A stretch of DNA of 64,000 nucleotides from the NCBI RefSeq assembly GCF_004684085.1, contig NZ_SRHZ01000046.1, positions 1 through 64,000 of the forward strand. The letters run 5' to 3'. Shown here one piece after another: positions 55,882 to 63,715 of this stretch; the first letter of the stretch is position 1; every line of letters begins with the position of its first letter. A program made the position numbers and the translations under genes. The notes below the pieces were generated by a model, which was not told the DNA's origin, did no database searches, and saw only the letters and a program-made list of their open reading frames with translations. This DNA is from Stenotrophomonas maltophilia (GTDB taxonomy: Bacteria > Pseudomonadota > Gammaproteobacteria > Xanthomonadales > Xanthomonadaceae).

Positions 55882-56558
55882 ATCCGCACCACCATCTGCA
55901 CGAATCCACGCTGATGAGTTACGCCGCGGGCGCACTGCCGGCACCATTGAGCATTGTTGCCGGCGCGCACCTGGAACAGTGCCCGCACTGCCGCCAGCGC
56001 CTGCGCGAGGCCGAAGCGATCGGATCGGTATTGCTGGAACAGACGCAGCCGCCACGGGGCGACGGTGACGCCCGCCGCGATGCACTGCGTGAGGCGATGC
56101 TGCTGCAGCTGGCCACGGAAGCCCCGATCACCATGGCTGCATCTGCACGCCCGATGCCACGGGAGCGGCCGGAAGCCCATCCGGACCATCTGCCGGCGTC
56201 GCTGCATCCGTACTTCGGCACCTCGCTCAGCGGTTTGCGCTGGCGCTGGATGGCGCCGGGGGTGCATTGCATCCGCGCCGAGCAGATGCCGTCGTTGATC
56301 ATGCTGAAGATCGCCCCCGGCAAATGCCTGCCGATGCACAGCCATGGGCGCAGCGAGTTGACCCAGATCCTGCGCGGTTCCTACAACGATGCCCTTGGCC
56401 TGTTCGCACCGGGTGACGTGGCGGATCTGGATGAGGACGTGGAGCACCAGCCGGTGACCGCGCCGGGTGTGCCGTGCATCTGTGTATCCGCACTGGACGC
56501 ACCGCTGGTGTTCAGTGGTTGGCTGGCACGGAAGATCCAGCGTTTCGTGAAGCTCTAG
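55878..56558 (+). CDS. chrR: ChrR-type zinc anti-sigma factor with cupin domain
   Basis: 226 residues. The N-terminal zinc anti-sigma domain has H6, H31, C35 and C38, the same spacing as R. sphaeroides ChrR. The C-terminal cupin-like domain has H154, H156, E160 and H190, matching its second metal site. The anti-sigma domain holds the sigma factor until singlet oxygen triggers release; the cupin domain is needed for that response. It overlaps the sigma gene by 4 bp (GTGA). Confidence 0.95.
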   Translation: MNPHHHLHESTLMSYAAGALPAPLSIVAGAHLEQCPHCRQRLREAEAIGSVLLEQTQPPRGDGDARRDALREAMLLQLATEAPITMAASARPMPRERPEAHPDHLPASLHPYFGTSLSGLRWRWMAPGVHCIRAEQMPSLIMLKIAPGKCLPMHSHGRSELTQILRGSYNDALGLFAPGDVADLDEDVEHQPVTAPGVPCICVSALDAPLVFSGWLARKIQRFVKL

Positions 56559-56595
56559 CGGGGCGCCGCTCCCATCGGGGCTTCGCGGTCGCTGC

Positions 56596-56958
56596 ATGCG
56601 CACTGCACATCGGCTCGACACCGTGTGGCCTAGTGTGAGCACACATCCATCGCCCTCCACGCCCGTGAATCTGCAGACGCTGCCTTCTTCGCCCTACCGC
56701 ATGCTGCCGGACAGTTGCCAGTTCGAATTGCTTGACGTGGATGTCCTGCAGGACCCGGCCAGTGGCCGCCTCCTCCATCTCTACTCGCTGGTTGCCCGTT
56801 GCCTGTCCTGCGAAACCGTGTTCAAGGCTGAAGAAGGGCAAGGCCTGGTCAGCCACTCGGCGGCACGCGTGGTGCGATGCCCTACCGGTTGTGGGCAACA
56901 AGCATTCAAGCCCGGATTGTTGCGCGCATGGTGCCCGCAGGTCGCTGCCCAGGCGTGA
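56596..56958 (+). CDS. small hypothetical protein with Cys-pair motif
   Basis: 120 residues. The start is uncertain: a GTG about 23 codons in is also plausible. CLSC and CPTGC pairs about 30 residues apart could bind zinc, and a further Cys lies near the C terminus. No family is recognised. It is downstream of chrR on the same strand with no promoter of the shared type, and it converges with tspO. Confidence 0.45.
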   Translation: MRTAHRLDTVWPSVSTHPSPSTPVNLQTLPSSPYRMLPDSCQFELLDVDVLQDPASGRLLHLYSLVARCLSCETVFKAEEGQGLVSHSAARVVRCPTGCGQQAFKPGLLRAWCPQVAAQA

Positions 56959-56974
56959 GTGAAGCGGGCAGCGG

Positions 56975-57460
56975 TCATAGTGCCGCGGGATTGGCCTGCC
57001 ACACCCAGAAATTGAGCGCGCATGCAAACGAAATCCACGCCAGGTAGGGCAGCAGCATCAGTGCTGCCATGCGGCGGATGCGCGCAAAGGCAACGATCGT
57101 TGCGCAGACCATCACCATCAGTACAAGAATGTCGATGAAGGCCAGTGCACCCAGCTTCCAGCCGAAGAACAACCAGCTCCACAGCGCATTGATGGCCAGC
57201 TGCAGCAGATAGAGCGACAGTGCCGGCCGAGCCCCGCGCCAGCCTCGTTCGCGCCAGACCAGCCACGCTGCAATCGCCATCATCGCGTAGAGCAGGGTCC
57301 ACACGGGGCCGAATACGCTGGCTGGCGGCGCCCACGAAGGAAGGGCGAGGGTGGCATAGAAGCTGGCCGCCGAGGTCGAGGCCCACGCCCCCAGTGCAGC
57401 GGCGGCAAACGTGATCGCCACCCAGCCCAGAAGACCCATGCTCTGCGTGCTCCCCTTCAT
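56975..57460 (-). CDS. tspO: TspO/MBR-family tryptophan-rich sensory protein
   Basis: 161 residues, five membrane helices, Trp-rich with the family hallmarks SWAPPASVFGPVWTLLYAMMAIAAWLVW and NALWSWLFFGWK. TspO proteins bind porphyrins and are linked to light and oxidative stress. AAGGAGG precedes the ATG. A GCATCCAA-N14-CGTA site lies 34 nt further upstream, placing it in the same ECF regulon as the lipid operon, which fits a singlet-oxygen response (porphyrins generate singlet oxygen). Confidence 0.94.
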   Translation of the reverse strand: MKGSTQSMGLLGWVAITFAAAALGAWASTSAASFYATLALPSWAPPASVFGPVWTLLYAMMAIAAWLVWRERGWRGARPALSLYLLQLAINALWSWLFFGWKLGALAFIDILVLMVMVCATIVAFARIRRMAALMLLPYLAWISFACALNFWVWQANPAAL

Positions 57461-57493
57461 TGCGTAAACCTCCTTGACCCGTATGCCGACACA

Positions 57494-57519
57494 TACGTAC
57501 AGGCACGGCGATTGGATGC
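57494..57519 (-). promoter_or_regulatory. ECF-type promoter of tspO
   Basis: GCATCCAA, 14 nt and CGTA on the minus strand, the fourth site with identical layout. It lies between the AsmA-like gene stop and tspO. Confidence 0.75.
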
Positions 57520-57532
57520 ACCACGGGCGCCT

Positions 57533-59728
57533 TCAGTCGGAAGAACTGGCGCTGCCGGTCCCCTGGCTCGTCGGCAGCAGTGAAGGCTGCTGGTCGAACC
57601 ACTCGCGTGCTTTGGCCAGATGCCACTGACGCTGATCGCCATCCAGCTCGATCCCTGCGCCCAGCAGCCCCCAACGCAGATAGAGATCGCCGCGCTTGCG
57701 CTGGTCCAGCAGATCCAGGCGCGCGCGAACGGACAGGCGATCGTTCTCGGCCTGCAAGCCGTCGACCACCAGGTGGCCGGGGCGCCAGCGCAGCACTGCC
57801 TGCGCGTCGACCTGGCCGGAATCCAGCAGCGACAGCGTCCAGCGTGGGTAGTCGGTACGTTCGGCAAACAGTGCCAGCAGTGGCCGTGCATCACTGAGCG
57901 TCAAGTCGGTGGTGGCATCCACCTGGAACGGCGATTGCGCATCAATGCGCCCGCGCTTGAAGGCGACGCGTCCTTTCCATGCGTTCGTGCGCTCGCTGCC
58001 GGCTACCTGCACATTGCGCAGCACCACCGTGGTGCCGGAAAGGTCGAAATGACGCTGGTTGAAGTCACCGCGGCGCAATGTGGCGTTGACGTCGACGTCG
58101 CCTCCCATGTCCAGCCCTGCAACCTTGGCGCTGGCGTTGCGTCCCTGAAGGCGCGCCGTGCCATGTCCGACCCGGCCATCGGTGTCGAGCGTGGCATCGC
58201 CACTCAGGCTGCCGGTACCACGCAGCAGCCGCACCTGCGGCGAGCGGAGATAGCGATTGTAGGAAGCCAGGTCCGGGATGGTGGCCTCGCTGAAACGCAG
58301 TCGTGCGCGAACGCCCTTGCGCAGTTCCTGCAAGCGGCCGTCGCCGGCCAGATCCACCGCCAGGTCGCGACCCTCGAACAGGCGTACGTCTTTGGCATCG
58401 GCCGGGCGTGCGGTAAAGCGGGGCAGGCGGATCGCCAGCTGTGCCTGGCTGGGGCTGCCGCCCTTCAACTCGCCGTGCGCACTGGCCGTGCCCGCCAGGC
58501 GTACGCCGGCGACTTCGGCAACGGCCTCGGCCGAGGGAATGTCCACCGTGCTGCCTTCGATCAGCTCACCGTTGCGCAGCCGCAGGTCAGCCTTCAATGT
58601 GCCGCCGCCATCCAGCTGCAGCCAGGGCTTGCGGACGAACAGGGCAGGGATCCAGTTGAGCGAGGTGAATGTCCACTCGCCGCGTGCTGTGCCAGACGTG
58701 CGCTCCAGCAGCTGGGCTGGCTGCTGGAAGGGGATGTCCCGGCCACTGATGTGCACATCCACATCCACTTCGCTGCCTGAGCCGGGCTTGGGTGGCAGGC
58801 GGGCCTGCAGGCGCAGGTCGTTGGCCACATTGAGTTGCAGGGCCAGCACGCCGCGATCCGGTGCGCCGTCGCCCAGGTAGAGCGGGACCTGCCAGAGTGC
58901 ATGGTCCCCTGGTTGCAGCTGGCCATCGATCAGGTGCAGCGCCAGTTGCAGGCGGCCGGGCACCGGCGAACTGGAAATGCGGGGATTCTGCGCATCCGTA
59001 TCCATGCGCAGGCCCTGGCTGCGGGCGTCCACATCGAGCTGGGCGTGCAGCAGTTTCAATTTGGCCACGCCAGGCGCCTGGTCACGGTAGTGGCGTGGAT
59101 AGCTGAAGCGCGCGGTGAGATCCATGTCGCCCAGCAACTGCACGCCGTCAAAGCTGGTGTCTGCATCACTGAACGAGACTTCCGAATCGAACAGCTCGGA
59201 CGGGCCGCCGCGCAGCTGCTTGAGGAAGCCCACTGTGCCCTGGCCCTTGCCGATGATGAGCAGCTTGCCGAGCCGTGCGCTGCGGATGCTGTCGCTGTGG
59301 ATGGCGTTGAAACGCAGGGTCCAACCCTGGTCGCCGCGCGGCGGCGATGGGATGGCTTCTTCCACGCGGCTGATCTCGGCGGAAACCCCGGTGGCCTGCA
59401 GCCGTGGCACCCGTACCTCGCGCTGGAACAAGGGCAGCACCGCCAATCGGGCGCTGGCGCGCTCGGCGTGCAGCACGTAGACGGTGTGGTTCACGTGGCC
59501 GCGCATATGCACGTTCCAGGCGATTACATGGCCGGGCAGCAGCGTGATCGCCGGGCCGGTGGTCATCACGAACTTGTGCGGCTTGCGGTTGGTGACCTGA
59601 TCGAACAGTGGCGTGTTGAGGAAGATGTTGCCGGCCAGCAGATACAGCAGGTAGATGCCCAGCAGGACGTAGGCAGGCACGCGCCATCGTCGAAGCCGGT
59701 GTGGGATGTGCGCGGAAACAGGAGACAT
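57533..59728 (-). CDS. large AsmA/TamB-like envelope protein
   Basis: 731 residues. A single N-terminal membrane anchor (about 18-36) is followed by a long periplasmic beta-rich region of repeated amphipathic strands, as in AsmA-like lipid-transport proteins. No catalytic motif. AsmA relatives bridge inner and outer membranes and move phospholipids; that role here is inferred from fold type only. It precedes tspO on the same strand with the ECF promoter in the gap between them. Its C terminus is Ser-rich (TSQGTGSASSSD). Confidence 0.7.
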   Translation of the reverse strand: MSPVSAHIPHRLRRWRVPAYVLLGIYLLYLLAGNIFLNTPLFDQVTNRKPHKFVMTTGPAITLLPGHVIAWNVHMRGHVNHTVYVLHAERASARLAVLPLFQREVRVPRLQATGVSAEISRVEEAIPSPPRGDQGWTLRFNAIHSDSIRSARLGKLLIIGKGQGTVGFLKQLRGGPSELFDSEVSFSDADTSFDGVQLLGDMDLTARFSYPRHYRDQAPGVAKLKLLHAQLDVDARSQGLRMDTDAQNPRISSSPVPGRLQLALHLIDGQLQPGDHALWQVPLYLGDGAPDRGVLALQLNVANDLRLQARLPPKPGSGSEVDVDVHISGRDIPFQQPAQLLERTSGTARGEWTFTSLNWIPALFVRKPWLQLDGGGTLKADLRLRNGELIEGSTVDIPSAEAVAEVAGVRLAGTASAHGELKGGSPSQAQLAIRLPRFTARPADAKDVRLFEGRDLAVDLAGDGRLQELRKGVRARLRFSEATIPDLASYNRYLRSPQVRLLRGTGSLSGDATLDTDGRVGHGTARLQGRNASAKVAGLDMGGDVDVNATLRRGDFNQRHFDLSGTTVVLRNVQVAGSERTNAWKGRVAFKRGRIDAQSPFQVDATTDLTLSDARPLLALFAERTDYPRWTLSLLDSGQVDAQAVLRWRPGHLVVDGLQAENDRLSVRARLDLLDQRKRGDLYLRWGLLGAGIELDGDQRQWHLAKAREWFDQQPSLLPTSQGTGSASSSD

Positions 59729-59862
59729 CTACTGCTCTAAAGGCTGGAATTTCCCCAACTATTGCGAAGTCGATGACGGTGGCGCGTGAAGCAGGCAAGG
59801 GGCCGCAGCTCGATTCTGGTAGTGTCCGGCATGGTCATCTCGTCAGATCTGGTGGAAATCAC

Positions 59863-60342
59863 ATGGAAATTCGAGTGGCCAGCGCAAATGACTTCGACGC
59901 CATGTGGGGCATGTTCAAGGCAGCAATCGCTACGCAGGATGCGCTGCCTTTTGCCGAGTCTTTTCAGGTCGAAACGTTTCGCATGCATTGGTTCCAGGAC
60001 CAGACGCCTTGCGTGGCTGTGCTGGAGGGCCAGGTTGTGGGCATGTACAAAATGGGCCCGAATTACCCTGATCTAGGGGCGCATGTGGCCAGCGCCACCT
60101 ATGTGGTGGATGCGCAGGCACAAGGGCAAGGCGTGGGCCGGGCGCTGGTGGAACACAGCCTGGAGCAGGCGAGGGCGGAAGGATTCCTGGCCATGCAGTT
60201 CAATTACGTGGTCAGTACCAATGGTCCGGCGCTGGCGCTGTACCGGAAGTTGGGGTTTGCAGTGGTGGGAACGCTACCGAAGGCCTTCCTGCATGGGACG
60301 CTGGGATTGGTGGATGTCTATGTGATGCATAGGTTCCTGTGA
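59863..60342 (+). CDS. GNAT-family N-acetyltransferase
   Basis: 159 residues with a complete GNAT core. Motif A is VVDAQAQGQGVGRALVEHSLEQARAEG, and motif B is ALALYRKLGFAVVGTLPKAF. It transfers acetyl from acetyl-CoA; the acceptor is unknown. GGTGGA precedes the ATG at 59863. It is the last host-type gene before the phage-like region. Confidence 0.9.
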   Translation: MEIRVASANDFDAMWGMFKAAIATQDALPFAESFQVETFRMHWFQDQTPCVAVLEGQVVGMYKMGPNYPDLGAHVASATYVVDAQAQGQGVGRALVEHSLEQARAEGFLAMQFNYVVSTNGPALALYRKLGFAVVGTLPKAFLHGTLGLVDVYVMHRFL

Positions 60343-60838
60343 TGTGATGCGCCCGTCGCCCGTGGTCGGCGAAATCCAGCCGAGGCTGGCTGCTCAAGTG
60401 GCGCTCATCCTCAGCGCTTCGACGCGGGCCGGCGCCTAGCCGGAAGCAGCTGGCACTGGGGTGCGCCATGAAGCTCGCCGGGGTTGAATCCGCCAATTAA
60501 CGTGACGCATCACGGCCGATGAGTACCGACGGTTGCCGGTGCCGCGATTCGCTCCGGGGGCCATGGACTTGGGTGCCGGATCGGTGAAGGTTGTCTTGCT
60601 AGGCGGGCCTGCAGACATGGCGAGATCAATTGCATAGCACGCTCGCAAAGCCAGCTTTTCCGGTCACTGGCAGATCCTCATCATCCGTCGCCATTCCTGT
60701 AGAGGTTGGCAGCCGGCGGCCGTCAGGCGAAAGGGCGGCCCAAAGGACGATTGGCGGTCATGGGATCAGTGGCAATCAGGCTTGGCGCCAAGGTCGGACC
60801 AGGACCGTGCAAGCGGAGCATGGATCGGACGATGGTGC
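60343..60838. other. roughly 500-bp gap between host genes and prophage
   Basis: No convincing gene, RNA, SMAG unit or terminator was found. The open frames here lack start signals and family similarity. A palindromic CCGGCGCCTAGCCGG lies near 60431. The stretch may be host DNA or a worn relic of an earlier phage insertion. Confidence 0.4.
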
Positions 60839-61225
60839 TTTGAACATAATATACATACTGCCGCCCTCGGCGCCGCTAACCTGCTGAATCTGCGCGGGTT
60901 TTGCGTTTGCGAGGCCCGGCATTGACAGCGCCACCAGCGCGACGACCGCAGCCGCCGCGCTCATTCGGTCCAGCATGAGGCGCCACAAAGCCCGCTCAGT
61001 TGCTGACGTGGCGCGCTCGGCATGGATCATCGCGATCCACGTGGGGCCATCCAGCTTCGCCAGCGCGCAAATCTGCGCAATTCGCTCATCGGCCAGCGGC
61101 GTGTCGCCCTTCCGCCACCGGGAGACCAGCGACCGGGTAACGGTCAGCCTTTCAGCCAGAGCCATATCGGACGCGAGATTCAAGCGGATTTTCACGTTGT
61201 CAAGCAGTTCGTTGACGGCGGTCAT
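60776..61225 (-). CDS. filamentous-phage regulator (helix-turn-helix, DUF3693-like)
   Basis: 149 residues from the ATG at 61225. An N-terminal helix-turn-helix (NVKIRLNLASDMALAERLTVTRSLVSRWRKGDTPLADERIAQI) is followed by an ERATSATERALWRLMLDRM helix and a hydrophobic segment (SAAAAVVALVALSMPGLANA). This is typical of DUF3693 regulators in Xanthomonas/Stenotrophomonas inoviruses. The last 26 codons contain or follow a dif-like site, so the C terminus differs between integrated and free phage. It probably represses the divergent replication operon. Confidence 0.85.
   Translation of the reverse strand: MTAVNELLDNVKIRLNLASDMALAERLTVTRSLVSRWRKGDTPLADERIAQICALAKLDGPTWIAMIHAERATSATERALWRLMLDRMSAAAAVVALVALSMPGLANAKPAQIQQVSGAEGGSMYIMFKAPSSDPCSACTVLVRPWRQA
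60839..60866. other. dif-like attachment site (XerCD), probable attL
   Basis: A 28-bp site aligned to the reverse complement of the E. coli dif consensus: XerD arm 9/11, centre TATACA 6/6, XerC arm 6/11. The stretch AACATAATATACAT is exact. It lies within the 3' end of the repressor gene, as reported for related inoviruses such as XacF1. The left half is not a perfect host dif, so a relic or internal attP is possible. Confidence 0.6.
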
Positions 61226-61248
61226 GGCGGCTCCAGTTGATCGATCAG

Positions 61249-61277
61249 TTGACACGTGTTTCCCGATCAGTTTACAT
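61249..61277 (+). promoter_or_regulatory. phage early promoter
   Basis: TTGACA (-35), about 17 nt, then TTTACAT (-10-like). Two half-repeats GATCAGTTGACA and GATCAGTTTACA overlap the two elements, fitting repressor control. Confidence 0.55.
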
Positions 61278-61284
61278 GCGCCTC

Positions 61285-61302
61285 GTTGAGTGATCACTCA
61301 AC
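61285..61302. promoter_or_regulatory. 18-bp perfect palindrome, candidate phage operator
   Basis: GTTGAGTGATCACTCAAC directly after the early promoter, where a bound repressor would block transcription. Confidence 0.7.
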
Positions 61303-61336
61303 ACCCGCCAACAGCACCCCAAGGCTGCTGGCGGGT
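61303..61336 (+). other. long imperfect hairpin in phage leader
   Basis: ACCCGCCAACAGC pairs with GCTGCTGGCGGGT around an 8-nt loop, followed by TCCTCTT. It could be an attenuator of the early transcript or part of the phage replication or packaging signal. Confidence 0.5.
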
Positions 61337-61367
61337 CCTCTTGGGGGGCTTGGGGTAGGGGACAGGG

Positions 61368-61601
61368 ATGATCGATCCGTTCATTACCTTCGCGCTGCTG
61401 GGGGCCATCGTGGCCTTCTCCATCGGCTGCGCAAAGCTCGTTTCGTGGCTGCTCGACCGGCGTGATTACACCGCCTCGCAGCAGTCCCGCGAAGCCCAGG
61501 TCATCGCAATCGCAAAGGCTGAGATTGCCGCCACCAAGCGCGGCGATCTGCTGGGCGCTGCGCGCCTCGCCGAACAGCAGGAGTCGCTCTGTGGTCGGTG
61601 A
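61368..61601 (+). CDS. small phage membrane protein
   Basis: 77 residues with one membrane helix (about 6-27), then a charged helix rich in Ala and Lys. It is the first gene of the rightward phage operon, AGGGGA upstream. It overlaps the replication initiator by 11 bp. No specific function is recognised. Confidence 0.65.
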   Translation: MIDPFITFALLGAIVAFSIGCAKLVSWLLDRRDYTASQQSREAQVIAIAKAEIAATKRGDLLGAARLAEQQESLCGR

Positions 61602-62697
61602 TCGCGCGGTGCTGGCCGAGTCGGGACTCCCCTCGTCTAACAGGGGAGTCAGTGAATTCAGGAACGCCGATGGAACCCTGACGGTCGGCATTGACTGGTT
61701 TTCCGCTTCCATCGATCTGCGCGCAGCGCTGGACGAACTCGCGTTCCGTGATGGCGACAGCTTCGAAGAAGTCCGCCAGTGGATCGAGTTCTCCCCGGAC
61801 AACGCCCGTATCGCGGCGTTGCAGGTGTTCTGCTGGTTCTTCGCCGGGCTGGGCCTTGAACTGGATGAAGCCGTGGGCGGCGGTCGCTTCTACACGTGGC
61901 GAATCAAGATCATCGACGCGGCCAAGAAGTTCGTCGGCATGATCGAACTGGGTGGCGAAGATTGCCGCCGTGCCGATGGCACGTATACCGCTCGCATCGA
62001 GCTAACCGGTGATGGATGCAAGGCGATAGGCGCAGCGCGCTGCGGCCATGCGCAGCGGTGGCTGGAGCTTCGAGCGAAGCTCGAAAGCTGCGCCGGAAGG
62101 ATCACCCGTGTCGACGTGTGCGCTGATGACCTGGTGGGCGACTACCCATTGCGTATGGCGCAGAAGTGGTACGCCAATGGCGACTTCGACAACCGTGGTC
62201 AGCGTCCCAAGGCGCAGCTTGTGGACGACTACGACAGCGGTGACGGCAAGACGTTCTACGTCGGCGGCAAGAAGTCGGAAAAGCAGCTGCGCGTCTATGA
62301 AAAGGGTAGGGAGCAGGGCGACAAGAGTTCGCCGTGGGTGCGCTACGAGGCGCAATTTCGCAACTCCAACCGCAAGGAATTGCCGCTCGACATTCTGCGT
62401 GATCCGGCGTCCTACCTGCTGGGTGCCTATCCGGTCCTGTCCTTTCTGCGCTGCGTTGCCACGCGCATCGAAATCACGAAAGCCGCCGTTGAAGCGACGT
62501 GGAAGAGCGTTCGCCGCCACATCCGTCGCCAGTACGGCGCGGCCCTCAATTTCATTGCCAAGAACTGCCCTGACGATCAGGGACTGCGGGCGGTAATCGA
62601 ATCCTGCACTTCGCCATCGCTGCCGAAGTGGGTCACAGGCGAAACAGCAGCGCATTGGCCCGAAATCGCGGCCGTACAGCCAACCCAGAAGGGGTAA
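61591..62697 (+). CDS. phage replication initiation protein (RstA/gpII-like)
   Basis: 368 residues from a GTG start with AGGAG 7 nt upstream. It is of the rolling-circle initiator family (Rep_trans-like): VGIDWFSASIDL near the N terminus, GYTARIELTGDGC-type core, RITRVDVCADDL and a C-terminal basic region. By homology it nicks the phage plus origin. The larger in-frame extension upstream has no start signal. Confidence 0.88.
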   Translation: MVGDRAVLAESGLPSSNRGVSEFRNADGTLTVGIDWFSASIDLRAALDELAFRDGDSFEEVRQWIEFSPDNARIAALQVFCWFFAGLGLELDEAVGGGRFYTWRIKIIDAAKKFVGMIELGGEDCRRADGTYTARIELTGDGCKAIGAARCGHAQRWLELRAKLESCAGRITRVDVCADDLVGDYPLRMAQKWYANGDFDNRGQRPKAQLVDDYDSGDGKTFYVGGKKSEKQLRVYEKGREQGDKSSPWVRYEAQFRNSNRKELPLDILRDPASYLLGAYPVLSFLRCVATRIEITKAAVEATWKSVRRHIRRQYGAALNFIAKNCPDDQGLRAVIESCTSPSLPKWVTGETAAHWPEIAAVQPTQKG

Positions 62698-62701
62698 CGA
62701 A

Positions 62702-63013
62702 ATGATCCAGAACGTCATCAAGGTCACCGTCCTGTCGTCCAGCGTTGATGAGCGCGGTGGCAGCTTCAAGAACGATGCAGGCGAGAGCGTGGAATACACC
62801 ACCCGCAAGCAGAAGGCCAAGCTTGAAACGGCAGGCTTTGCCTATCCGTTCGACGTGCGCCTGGACAAGGGTCAGCAGCCCTTCGCCGAGGGCGAATATG
62901 AGTTGGACGTGGCCGCCATGGCTCAGGTCAACAAGGGTGTTCTGTCGCTGAGCAAGTTCACCGCCCTGCGTGCGATGCCCAAGGCCGCACCACGTCCGGC
63001 AGGACAGGCCTAA
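62702..63013 (+). CDS. phage single-stranded-DNA-binding protein (gpV-like)
   Basis: 103 residues, the usual size for inovirus ssDNA-binding proteins, with IKVTVLSSSVDERGGSFKN and GFAYPFDVRLDKGQQPFAEGEYELD blocks. It covers the plus strand before assembly. It starts 4 bp after the initiator stop. Confidence 0.85.
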   Translation: MIQNVIKVTVLSSSVDERGGSFKNDAGESVEYTTRKQKAKLETAGFAYPFDVRLDKGQQPFAEGEYELDVAAMAQVNKGVLSLSKFTALRAMPKAAPRPAGQA

Positions 63014-63016
63014 GTC

Positions 63017-63271
63017 ATGGGCCTCTGCGTTGCTTTCGGGGAAGACGGAACGCTGATCCCAACCGGTCAGCCCGTCGATCAGTGCGCGGGGTACGTACTG
63101 ATGAGTAGCGCAGAGGCCTCCACCGTGAGCCTGATTGCCGAGGCGTTCCAGCCACCCACCAAAGAGCAGTTAGCCGTGTGGGCGGTGTCGCCGATGGCCC
63201 TGATTCTCTTCTTCTTCGTCGTCGCCCGGATCGCCGGTTCCGTGGCGTCGTTCTTCAACACCAACCGGTAA
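63017..63271 (+). CDS. small phage membrane protein (possible minor coat)
   Basis: 84 residues. A soluble N-terminal part with two Cys is followed by one membrane helix (about 58-77) and a short basic tail (FFNTNR). It lies between the ssDNA-binding and major coat genes, where inoviruses keep minor coat proteins. The role is inferred from position. Confidence 0.65.
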   Translation: MGLCVAFGEDGTLIPTGQPVDQCAGYVLMSSAEASTVSLIAEAFQPPTKEQLAVWAVSPMALILFFFVVARIAGSVASFFNTNR

Positions 63272-63299
63272 CCCATCCACTCATGAAAGGAGCATCACC

Positions 63300-63437
63300 A
63301 TGGATTTCAGCGGAATTCTGGACGGCCTGTCCGTCGCCTCGGCCACCACTGCCATCGTCGCCGCGGCGGCGCTGATCGCGCTGGTCGGTTTCTCCAGCTG
63401 GGCGGCACGCAAGGTGGCGGGCTTCTTCGGCAAGTAA
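63300..63437 (+). CDS. major coat protein (pVIII-like), copy 1
   Basis: 45 residues, AAGGAG upstream. An acidic N terminus (MDFSGILDGL), a hydrophobic core (about 15-30) and a basic C terminus (ARKVAGFFGK) are the polarity of pVIII. There is no signal peptide, so it is inserted directly like the Pf3 coat. It is followed, 16 bp on, by the gene-VIII-type terminator and then by a paralogue. Confidence 0.85.
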   Translation: MDFSGILDGLSVASATTAIVAAAALIALVGFSSWAARKVAGFFGK

Positions 63438-63453
63438 TGCGAAGGGGCAGGGT

Positions 63454-63480
63454 GGGGCAGGGAAACCTGCCCCTTTCTAT
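63454..63480 (+). terminator. terminator after coat gene
   Basis: An 8-bp stem GGGGCAGG/CCTGCCCC with a GAAA loop and TTTCTAT, in the position of the strong terminator after gene VIII of filamentous phages. Confidence 0.85.
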
Positions 63481-63491
63481 TGGGAGGGCGT

Positions 63492-63641
63492 ATGGACTTT
63501 GAAAGCATCATGGCCTCGTTGCAGCCCGCAACGGCCGCACTGGCTGTTCTAGGGGCCGCAGCGCTGTACGCGCAGATCAAATTCTGCCTGTGGGCTGCAC
63601 CGAAGGTCGCGCGGTTCTTCATCGCTCGGAGGGTCGGATGA
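63492..63641 (+). CDS. pVIII-like coat paralogue, copy 2
   Basis: 49 residues. Ungapped alignment with the first coat protein gives 22 of 45 identical, including MDF, I6, L10, the AAAL core, W34-A-A, K38-V-A and FF. It has a slightly longer basic tail and a Cys. It may be a minor coat or a second capsid subunit. It follows the terminator, so it is probably expressed at a lower level. Confidence 0.75.
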   Translation: MDFESIMASLQPATAALAVLGAAALYAQIKFCLWAAPKVARFFIARRVG

Positions 63642-63715
63642 TCCTGTGCCTGTTTGCGGGGCTGCTGAGCGCGCTGTGTGGCATTGCAGCGGCCATTGGG
63701 CTGGATGCGCGATGA
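63638..63715 (+). CDS. 25-residue hydrophobic phage peptide
   Basis: MILCLFAGLLSALCGIAAAIGLDAR. Its ATG overlaps the previous stop (ATGA) and its stop overlaps the next ATG. The size and hydrophobicity suit a minor coat protein of the pVII/pIX kind. The tight overlaps support it. Confidence 0.55.
   Translation: MILCLFAGLLSALCGIAAAIGLDAR

Noticed and set aside
61462..61590. Upstream extension of the phage replication initiator
   Set aside because: No start signal, while AGGAG precedes the GTG at 61591. The extension overlaps the small membrane-protein gene in another frame.
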